This document shows, one piece after another, positions 1 through 4,497 of a stretch of DNA of 8,451 nucleotides (position 1 is its first letter; each line of letters opens with the position of its first letter). Origin of the DNA: Methanocorpusculum sp. (GTDB lineage Archaea > Halobacteriota > Methanomicrobia > Methanomicrobiales > Methanocorpusculaceae); contig DALTWR010000027.1 of assembly GCA_029986975.1 (NCBI GenBank), forward strand, positions 1 to 8,451. The letters run 5' to 3'. Under the pieces are notes generated by a model. That model saw nothing but the letters and a program-made list of their open reading frames with translations. It had not been told where the DNA came from and ran no database searches. The translations under genes were made by a program, and so were the position numbers.

Positions 1-1
1 G

Positions 2-634
2 AACGGCAAAATGGAAGAAATCCCGCCGGTTGTTGCGCGTTCATGTACCTATGGGCTGATTCTGGCAGTCCCTGTTGCTATTGGAGGATTTATTCTCGCA
101 GATGATTTGATGTACTACTTCTATGGTGCAGATTTTGCAGCCGGCGCGGTCTCTGCGTGTATATTGTTCCTCTTCCAGATTGTAAGTGTTTTCCTGATTA
201 TCATAGGCAATGCCTTATCCAGTTCCGGGCATCCCAGAAACACCTTCTACGGAACTCTCGCAGCAGTTATTCTGAACGTGATTCTTGATATCCTCCTGAT
301 TCCAATCATGGGAATCAACGGAGCTGCCCTCGGCTCACTTTGCGCAGTCATCATAAATGTACTCATCGTAACCCATGAGCTAAAGAAATTCATGCCCGAC
401 TTCGTTGAAAAGAAACCGCTCCTGCATATTCTTCTTGCATCACTGCTTATGGGCATAGTTGTTCTTGTCTATGCATTGATAGTGCCGCTGAGTAATGTGG
501 GGCTTGTACTCATTCCGGTAATAGCCGGCGGAATTTTGTACGCCATTGTTCTGCTCAAACTTGACAAAGGAATCCATGACGATATCAAAGAGATGGTCAC
601 AAACTTTGGTCTGCCGTGGCCGAAGAAACTGTAA
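2..634 (+). CDS. Polysaccharide/oligosaccharide flippase, C-terminal part (cut by left edge)
   Basis: This is the C-terminal end of an integral membrane protein that probably moves lipid-linked sugars (glycan or S-layer/surface polysaccharide units) across the cytoplasmic membrane. The reading frame is open from base 2, so the first ATG (base 11) is probably internal. About 210 residues remain. Counting from that ATG, roughly six hydrophobic segments are visible, near residues 14-34, 46-68, 80-101, 104-121, 137-158 and 162-184. The stretch GNALSSSGHPRNTFYG followed by N-x3-D-x3-IP-x2-GINGAALG (residues 66-108) is typical of the C-terminal half of RfbX/Wzx-type flippases in the MATE/MOP superfamily. 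The tail is short and basic, ending PWPKKL. A multidrug MATE exporter is possible, but the GxxGAAxGS pattern and spacing fit the polysaccharide branch better. Substrate and partner glycosyltransferases lie outside the window. Confidence 0.85.
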   Translation, partial: NGKMEEIPPVVARSCTYGLILAVPVAIGGFILADDLMYYFYGADFAAGAVSACILFLFQIVSVFLIIIGNALSSSGHPRNTFYGTLAAVILNVILDILLIPIMGINGAALGSLCAVIINVLIVTHELKKFMPDFVEKKPLLHILLASLLMGIVVLVYALIVPLSNVGLVLIPVIAGGILYAIVLLKLDKGIHDDIKEMVTNFGLPWPKKL

Positions 635-653
635 CTAAGGTTTTCGTACCTGT

Positions 654-685
654 TCAGCATCATTACATCAAACATATAATGCTGA
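654..685 (+). terminator. Stem-loop downstream of the flippase gene
   Basis: A perfect 7-bp inverted repeat, TCAGCAT (654-660) and ATGCTGA (679-685), has an 18-base A/T-rich loop and lies 20 bases after the flippase stop codon. No T-run follows it, so it may be a processing or 3'-end stability structure and not an active terminator. Confidence 0.3.
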
Positions 686-744
686 CATATACAACCATGG
701 AGGTAAAGAACTGCGATAAAAACAAATTATTTATTCCCATACTT

Positions 745-753
745 GTATATATT
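745..753 (+). promoter_or_regulatory. TATA-like box in the intergenic region
   Basis: GTATATATT matches the archaeal TATA element reasonably well and would predict a start of transcription near 770-778. That is just upstream of the first of two inverted repeats. The region is A/T-rich in general, so chance occurrence is quite possible. Confidence 0.3.
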
Positions 754-769
754 CATCCTTGTATCACAA

Positions 770-992
770 CATCCAATCAGCCATACTCACAAAGATGCAG
801 CATCCGCCCCTGACTTTCCTCCAAAACCAAAAAGCTGCATCACACAAAACGTTGAAGAACCGGATTTTGTATCCCATTGTGGAAATTGACTGCCAAAATC
901 GAGTTCTCTCGTTTCTTAAAGTCAATTCCCGCTGAACCAACTAATCAACTGAATTTCAGATAAGGTTGCTGAATAGGTGCCTAGTCTTTTTT
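770..992 (+). ncRNA. Candidate structured non-coding RNA (speculative)
   Basis: A plausible transcript runs from about 25 bases downstream of the TATA-like box (745-753) to a T6 tract at 987-992. Inside it, GATGCAGC (794-801) pairs perfectly with GCTGCATC (834-841). A second arm at 881-891 pairs with 920-929 over 10 base pairs with one bulged A. Its loop has a further CGAG/CTCG mini-stem at 900-911. No known RNA family (tRNA, RNase P, SRP, snoRNA boxes) was recognised. Alternatives are a small protein gene (46 codons, 795-935) or decayed sequence. The boundaries are guesses. Confidence 0.25.
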
Positions 993-1066
993 AATCATGC
1001 GTAAAATAGCGACAACATTTCTGCAGTTGCCCAAATCTGCAGCAGGGTGTCGTTAAAAGATGGTAC

Positions 1067-1094
1067 TGACTGTTTACGGTAACTTAATCAGTCA
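1067..1094 (-). terminator. Stem-loop at the 3' end of the minus-strand gene
   Basis: TGACTG (1067-1072) pairs with CAGTCA (1089-1094), and the stem extends inward by three more pairs after one mismatch. The stop codon of the minus-strand gene (1088-1090) lies inside the stem. Reading the minus strand, a T4 run (1055-1058 on the complement) follows eight bases later. It is a weak terminator by bacterial standards but acceptable for an archaeal 3' end. Confidence 0.35.
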
Positions 1095-1369
1095 ATCATA
1101 CCCTCTTTTATCTCATCACAATGCGATTTAATTTTCTGCTCAAACTCATGCCGTTTGATTCTGATATCCGCAGCAACAGCGAATGCTTCATACATCGCAG
1201 CAGCTGCTGCAGCAAGCGGTTCTTTCTCCGCAGAATCTGCAGACGTGAGAGACGTATCTCTTGCCTGTATGTGAATCCGAATCTGAGCATTGCGGCGTCT
1301 GCATAAGGCAGCGTGTAATGCTGCCGAGTCGCCGGTTAAGGGAATGAACTGATAGTTTTCGTTAATCAT
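1088..1369 (-). CDS. Small hypothetical protein, 93 aa
   Basis: I do not recognise this family. The product is 93 residues, soluble and without membrane segments. A short N-terminal part (MINENYQFIPLTGDSAALHAAL) precedes a basic stretch with CRRRNAQIRIHIQARD (residues 23-38), an alanine-rich helix (LAAAAAAMYEAFAVAADI, about 52-69) and a charged, probably helical C-terminus with KRHEFEQKIKSHCDEIKEG. Support for a real gene comes from codon choice like its neighbours (GCA, GAT, ATC, GAG), a TATA box placed so that transcription would start about 13 bases before the ATG, and a hairpin at the stop codon. There is no clear Shine-Dalgarno sequence. An upstream ATG at about 1386 is out of frame and quickly stopped. 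Three overlapping ORFs on other frames have no such support. The product may be lineage-specific. Confidence 0.6.
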   Translation of the reverse strand: MINENYQFIPLTGDSAALHAALCRRRNAQIRIHIQARDTSLTSADSAEKEPLAAAAAAMYEAFAVAADIRIKRHEFEQKIKSHCDEIKEGMID

Positions 1370-1403
1370 GAGTGACTACTCAACATTTTGTATGTGTTGA
1401 TAT

Positions 1404-1412
1404 TATTTATAT
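1404..1412 (-). promoter_or_regulatory. TATA box for the minus-strand 93-aa gene
   Basis: On the minus strand the sequence reads ATATAAATA, a near-ideal archaeal TATA element. It is centred about 39 bases before the ATG at 1369. A start of transcription 25 bases downstream would fall near 1382, giving a leader of about 13 bases. Confidence 0.6.
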
Positions 1413-1419
1413 TCGCGTG

Positions 1420-1438
1420 TCGGGGAATAGTTCCCGGA
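1420..1438. promoter_or_regulatory. Dyad next to the minus-strand promoter, possible operator
   Basis: TCGGGGAATAGTTCCCGGA is an imperfect palindrome in which seven of eight positions in each arm are symmetric around a 3-base centre. It lies 7 bases upstream of the minus-strand TATA box, a common place for an archaeal regulator to act. The regulator is unknown. Confidence 0.35.
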
Positions 1439-1439
1439 C

Positions 1440-1691
1440 CTTGCCAGAAATGTCCTCAACCGATATTGATATACGTAATAGTTCAATGTATGAAAATCTT
1501 ATGTGATGGTCGTAACAGAGATAAAGATTCGCGCAGACGGCGTAACCGGGCAGAGATAACACGTAATTATTCCGGCTCCTCATTCTGATTGTGATATTGT
1601 TTTTGCCGGGATAATTTGCTGAAGAAAAAAACGCGAAGCAGACACGAATCATTATCTCTTTTCCTCGCCAACACACTAAGCAGGAAATATT
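1440..1691. other. Intergenic stretch upstream of the UPF0212 gene
   Basis: With the dyad and promoter before it, this makes a 322-bp gap (1370-1691) between two divergent genes. I see no protein, tRNA or other RNA gene in it. An ORF on each strand crosses it, but both have atypical composition (many Arg, Cys and Ser) and no family features. No strong plus-strand TATA box could be picked. GATAATTT near 1610 and ATTATCTC near 1650 are weak candidates for the UPF0212 promoter. Confidence 0.5.
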
Positions 1692-2051
1692 ATGCCCGAC
1701 TTTCGTGTAACCTTAGAAGCAGCCTGGATAGTCCGCGATATAGATACCGCAGCAGATGCTGTCGGTATCGCCGTCTCCGAGTGCGGAAGAAGACTGCATC
1801 CGTCTGCAAAATTTGTTGATGTTGACGTCCTAAACAGCCCCTGCCCTCACTGCGGAAACGAACTCACCACAGCAACCGTAGCGGCAAGAACCGCTCTTGT
1901 GGGACTTTTGCTTTCTATGAGAGTCTTTGATGCAAAATCAAAAGAGCATGCAGAAAGCATCGCAAAACGCGTCATAGGAAAAGCCCTGCGCGACACACCC
2001 TTATCCTTATTCGAGATAGAAGAGTTTGCAGAAGAAAACAAACCCGAATAA
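1692..2051 (+). CDS. UPF0212 (DUF555) family protein, 119 aa
   Basis: This is a member of the archaeal UPF0212/DUF555 family, whose biochemical role is not established. The match is clear from the opening MPDFRVTLEAAWIVRD, the central single CPHC pair (Cys51, Cys54, probably metal-binding), TALVGLLLSMRVFDAKS (residues 67-83) with the following HAESIAKRVIGKALRD (residues 86-101), and the usual length of about 115-120 residues. It is cytosolic, with no signal or membrane segment. The start at 1692 is chosen because the family begins MPDFRV and AGGA (1682-1685) lies six bases upstream as a modest ribosome-binding site. It is the first gene of a plus-strand group with the PP-loop-like protein 65 bases downstream and nadE after that. 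The acidic tail after residue 108 (EIEEFAEENKPE) is probably variable. Family assignment is firm; function is unknown. Confidence 0.9.
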   Translation: MPDFRVTLEAAWIVRDIDTAADAVGIAVSECGRRLHPSAKFVDVDVLNSPCPHCGNELTTATVAARTALVGLLLSMRVFDAKSKEHAESIAKRVIGKALRDTPLSLFEIEEFAEENKPE

Positions 2052-2116
2052 AAAAAGTGGACACGAAAAACGGAGTGAAAAAAAACGTCGAATAAGAGAA
2101 CCGGAACAATTTCGAA

Positions 2117-2677
2117 ATGAACCAGGCAAGTCATCTCATCGCATCAGTCTCTTCGCGTGCAAAAAAAGAAATCAGAAGCAAAGGCGGTATTCATTCGCGG
2201 GAGAAAATCTATCTGAAATCATCAGACACCAATTCATCAGAGACAGCATCTTCCTTTGCGCTGCGTATGTTTGTAAGCGAACTTTTTTCCGGACGGCGCG
2301 ATATAACATTTGTCCGGAAAGAAACTGAAGCCTCCTTAATTATGGGCGACAAAACCTTAGATGATGCCGCTGATGAACTGCTCACCTCAGTTCTTGACGG
2401 AACGGTATCCTCATATCTCACAAGCCAAAAAACAAGAACAGTACATCCGTTTTCCGGCATCTCCGCAGAAGAAATTTCTGCGTATGCGAAATTCTTTGGA
2501 TGGCGTAAAGAAACGCCCGAAACAACAGACAGAGTCCATGATTTTTTAAAAGAGTTTTCTGTCACCCGTCCTTCAGCAAAGTATGCGCTGAAAAATGTCT
2601 CCGACAAACTCTATGAAAGAGCAGATATTATAGCTGCGCAGATACATACATCACGAAAGATAGAAGAGAGGAACTGA
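2117..2677 (+). CDS. Degenerate PP-loop (N-type ATP pyrophosphatase-like) protein, 186 aa, possible Ncs2/Ctu2-like pseudoenzyme
   Basis: The product follows the plan of the tRNA 2-thiolation ATPases (TtuA/NcsA/Ncs6) in shortened form. A strand and loop at residues 30-43 (KIYLKSSDTNSSET) sits where the family has its SGGxDS ATP loop, and SGRRDITFV (58-66) matches the strand that follows. GDKTLDDAADELLTSVLDG (77-95) matches the family's GHNxDDxAQTxLMNxLRG. HPFSGISAEEISAYAKFFG (110-128) matches its HPLxxxxExExxxYA stretch, and FLKEFSVTRPSAKYAL (143-158) matches its C-terminal PSTKYxL region. The ATP loop is broken (S-S-D-T-N-S), and the protein has no cysteine at all, so the catalytic, Fe-S and zinc cysteines are missing. 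This suggests a non-catalytic partner like eukaryotic Ncs2/Ctu2. The frame is open only from 2096, and ATG 2117 is the only early ATG; no good Shine-Dalgarno sequence is seen. The stop is one base before nadE, so co-expression is likely. The similarity is by eye; a different PP-loop subfamily is possible. Confidence 0.6.
   Translation: MNQASHLIASVSSRAKKEIRSKGGIHSREKIYLKSSDTNSSETASSFALRMFVSELFSGRRDITFVRKETEASLIMGDKTLDDAADELLTSVLDGTVSSYLTSQKTRTVHPFSGISAEEISAYAKFFGWRKETPETTDRVHDFLKEFSVTRPSAKYALKNVSDKLYERADIIAAQIHTSRKIEERN
2666..2672 (+). promoter_or_regulatory. Ribosome-binding site of nadE
   Basis: GAGAGGA, with core GAGG at 2668-2671, ends seven bases before the ATG at 2679 and lies inside the last codons of the upstream gene. 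It fixes the nadE start, and with it the cysteine-bearing N-terminal extension. Confidence 0.6.
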
Positions 2678-2678
2678 T

Positions 2679-3455
2679 ATGAGTGTGCAATCCGGCGAAG
2701 AGATAAATGACAGTTACTGCAGCTGTATCGGCTGTGAAATAATAAAAGTAAAAGACCTCATCCGGACAGCAATCTGGGAAAGCGGCGCTGATGGAGTAGT
2801 TATTGGAATCTCCGGCGGCATCGATTCAGCCGTTGCTGCAGCTCTCGCGGTAAAATCCCTCGAAGCAAAACGGGTTCTTGGGGTTTTTATGCCTGCCTCT
2901 GAGTCATCTCCTGATGAAGCAGACGCACGGCTTCTTGCAGAATTTTTAGGGATAGAACTTCTGACTGTCCCGCTCGAAAAGCCGCTTAAGGCACTGATGA
3001 CTGCACCAAACATAACAGACACCCCTCTTTCTGCAGGAAATGCCTCAGCACGCCTCCGCATGACTGTTCTTTACAACATCGCAGCAGCAAGACACTATCT
3101 CGTCTGCGGCACCTCGAATAAGACAGAATACTTAATTGGTTACTCCACAAAATGGGGGGACGGCGCAGCAGATATTCAGCCTCTTCTTCATCTCTATAAA
3201 AAAGATGTCTACGCTATTGCTAAAGAGCTGGAGCTTCCGGAAATCCTCATCACCAAAGCACCGAGCGCCGGTTTCTTTGCGGGGCAGACCGATGAAAAAG
3301 AAATCGGCATGACATACGAAGAGCTTGATGCGGCTTTGTTCTCGCTTGAGTTAAATGAGGGTGTGCCGCAGAACTCAATCGAGGAGCGTGTCGTAGATTT
3401 GATACAAAAGAGTGCCCATAAACGAAATCCGCCGAAAAACCGGTTTAAATGGTAA
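2679..3455 (+). CDS. nadE: NH3-dependent NAD+ synthetase, 258 aa
   Basis: NadE catalyses the last step of NAD+ synthesis: ATP-dependent amidation of nicotinic acid adenine dinucleotide with ammonia, in the cytosol. There is no glutaminase domain, so it is the short ammonia-using form. The PP-loop is intact (GISGGIDSA, SGGIDS at residues 45-50). The substrate and ATP-site motifs GTSNKTE (144-150), TKWGDGAAD (157-165) and LYKKDVYAIA (171-180) are present, as are PSAGFFAGQTDE and the typical basic end HKRNPP. The N-terminus carries an unusual CSCIGC (Cys14, 16, 19) before the usual first helix. The start is set by GAGG seven bases upstream. The gene begins one base after the stop of the PP-loop-like gene, which indicates a shared transcript. 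The stop codon lies within a terminator hairpin. Identification is secure. Confidence 0.96.
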   Translation: MSVQSGEEINDSYCSCIGCEIIKVKDLIRTAIWESGADGVVIGISGGIDSAVAAALAVKSLEAKRVLGVFMPASESSPDEADARLLAEFLGIELLTVPLEKPLKALMTAPNITDTPLSAGNASARLRMTVLYNIAAARHYLVCGTSNKTEYLIGYSTKWGDGAADIQPLLHLYKKDVYAIAKELELPEILITKAPSAGFFAGQTDEKEIGMTYEELDAALFSLELNEGVPQNSIEERVVDLIQKSAHKRNPPKNRFKW

Positions 3456-3478
3456 ACCGGATTCAAATTATCTTTTTT
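3440..3478 (+). terminator. Terminator hairpin containing the nadE stop codon
   Basis: CCGGTTTA (3440-3447) pairs perfectly with TAAACCGG (3453-3460) around a 5-base loop, and a T6 tract follows at 3473-3478. The TAA stop of nadE (3453-3455) is the start of the 3' arm. It would end the UPF0212/PP-loop/nadE transcript. Confidence 0.65.
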
Positions 3479-3540
3479 CATCCCTGACAGTTCAGTCATA
3501 TCCTTTATCAGATGTGAAAACAAATACTACTAATAGAATT

Positions 3541-4482
3541 ATGGGCGAACCAAACTACGACCAGGCAGTAGCCGAAATATCTCTCATCCTCCAGACCGCA
3601 GGATACGACTGCGAAACAGTAGAGAATGAACCGTTTCAGCTCTCCGGCATAAAAGAAAACAGGTGTGTTATCGTCCTCTGTTCGGATGATATGAACTCCC
3701 TTCAGCGGTTCGACATGACGCCGTACTCAATCAACTTAAACGGCTTAAAGACCCGCTGCGACAAAATAATATTCAGCGGAAATGATATTTTCCGCCCCAA
3801 AGAGTCAGTTCTCTGGAACCGGGAAAAACTCCTCTCATTAATTGCTGCAGCAGCAGATGCAAGAATCTTTGTCCTGCCGTTTGATGTTGACGCAGTACCT
3901 GTATATGCAGAACCGAAAACACCAGCCCCCTCATCAACGCTTGGCTTTGATTTGATGCTTCCGGTAAATTATGACGCAAAAGCAGCAGTCCGCGTTGCAC
4001 ATCAGGAAGGACCCACCATTCTTCGTATGATTCCATACTGGAGATACACATATACATCAGGAGGGGACGCAACCTACAAAGGAAAGCGTGTGGCATTTGA
4101 CGCTGAAGGTTCCGGCTGGATAAACGCAGTAAACAATCTCCCGTGGGAATTCGCAGAAGATGCCATACCAGTTCCCGGTGAAATCGATAAAGATGCAGAG
4201 ATTGTAAGCCCGATTGTTTTGAAAAAGGATGCAGAAGAAACAATTATGGCAGAGCTTATCAAGAAGCTTACCAAACGCATCCGCTTAAAAATCACCGCAG
4301 GAGATGCTATCTTCGCCGAAGAAAAAGAGTTCAAACCGACAGAAGACAATATCATCCTCAAAGTTGAAAAAGTCTATGTCCCGGTTTGGCAGGTTCGCGG
4401 CAAAAAAGATATTGTTGAAGTAAACGCCTTTACCGGCGAAGAACTGGCAGTACCTTCAGATGAAGGCTGCGAGGTCTTCTGA
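3541..4482 (+). CDS. Conserved-looking protein of unknown function, 313 aa
   Basis: I do not recognise the family. The product is soluble and acidic, with no membrane segment. Residues 1-112 look like an alpha/beta domain (AGYDCETVENEPF, RCVIVLCSDDMNSL, DKIIFSGNDIF, then LWNREKLLSLIAAAADARIFVL). A proline-rich linker (VYAEPKTPAPSS) lies at 121-132. The C-terminal half holds two similar modules: ILRMIPYWRYTYTSGG (160-175) with a following G-x-G-W, and VEKVYVPVWQVRG (275-287) with IVEVNAFTGEEL (291-302). Both read as a P-x-W strand leading into a V-x-G/N-x-x-TG turn. Start 3541 is preferred. An earlier in-frame ATG at 3412 would overlap nadE and adds 43 residues of non-coding character across the terminator. 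No Shine-Dalgarno sequence precedes 3541. TTTATC near 3504-3509 could serve as a TATA element. The next gene begins 15 bases after the stop. A DNA- or protein-processing role cannot be claimed. Confidence 0.8.
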   Translation: MGEPNYDQAVAEISLILQTAGYDCETVENEPFQLSGIKENRCVIVLCSDDMNSLQRFDMTPYSINLNGLKTRCDKIIFSGNDIFRPKESVLWNREKLLSLIAAAADARIFVLPFDVDAVPVYAEPKTPAPSSTLGFDLMLPVNYDAKAAVRVAHQEGPTILRMIPYWRYTYTSGGDATYKGKRVAFDAEGSGWINAVNNLPWEFAEDAIPVPGEIDKDAEIVSPIVLKKDAEETIMAELIKKLTKRIRLKITAGDAIFAEEKEFKPTEDNIILKVEKVYVPVWQVRGKKDIVEVNAFTGEELAVPSDEGCEVF

Positions 4483-4490
4483 TTTTTTTT
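4453..4490 (+). terminator. T8 tract with weak upstream hairpin
   Basis: Eight Ts (4483-4490) begin immediately after the TGA stop of the unknown protein and end seven bases before the ATG of the oxidoreductase. CCTTC/GAAGG (4453-4457, 4462-4466) is a small hairpin upstream. In archaea a U-tract alone can end transcription, so partial termination between these two genes is possible. Confidence 0.35.
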
Positions 4491-4497
4491 AACGGCC

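Larger units (their letters stand above)
635..1087. other. 453-bp intergenic region, no convincing protein gene
   Basis: This stretch separates the plus-strand flippase from a convergent minus-strand gene. No frame has a protein with recognisable family features. It does contain several ordered elements: a stem-loop at 654-685, a TATA-like box at 745-753, an 8-bp inverted repeat at 794-841, a longer imperfect inverted repeat at 881-929, and a T6 tract at 987-992. Their order resembles a non-coding RNA gene. One 46-codon ORF (ATG 795 to TGA 935) runs through the two repeats, but it has no Shine-Dalgarno sequence and no recognisable family. Confidence 0.6.

Noticed and set aside
697..813. Short frame starting ATGGAGG, containing a GGAGGT sequence
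   Set aside because: The GGAGGT has no start codon at the right distance downstream, and the 38-residue product has no coding character.
795..935. 46-codon ORF (ATG 795, TGA 935) with fairly protein-like middle part
   Set aside because: No ribosome-binding site and no recognisable family, and it coincides with two inverted repeats; kept only as an alternative to the RNA idea.
886..1095. TTGACTG at 886 and its reverse complement at 1089, possible ends of a small mobile element
   Set aside because: Only about eight matching bases, with no target duplication and no transposase trace; chance is more likely.
1195..1225. GCAGCAGCTGCTGCAGC repeat-like stretch
   Set aside because: It encodes the alanine-rich helix of the minus-strand protein and needs no separate repeat explanation.
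1407..1676. Minus-strand ORF of 89 codons upstream of the 93-aa gene
   Set aside because: Composition is unlike neighbouring genes, it runs through the TATA box and dyad, and no family features are seen.
3412..3540. Longer N-terminus for the unknown protein starting at ATG 3412
   Set aside because: It would overlap nadE and run through a strong terminator hairpin; the added 43 residues look non-coding.
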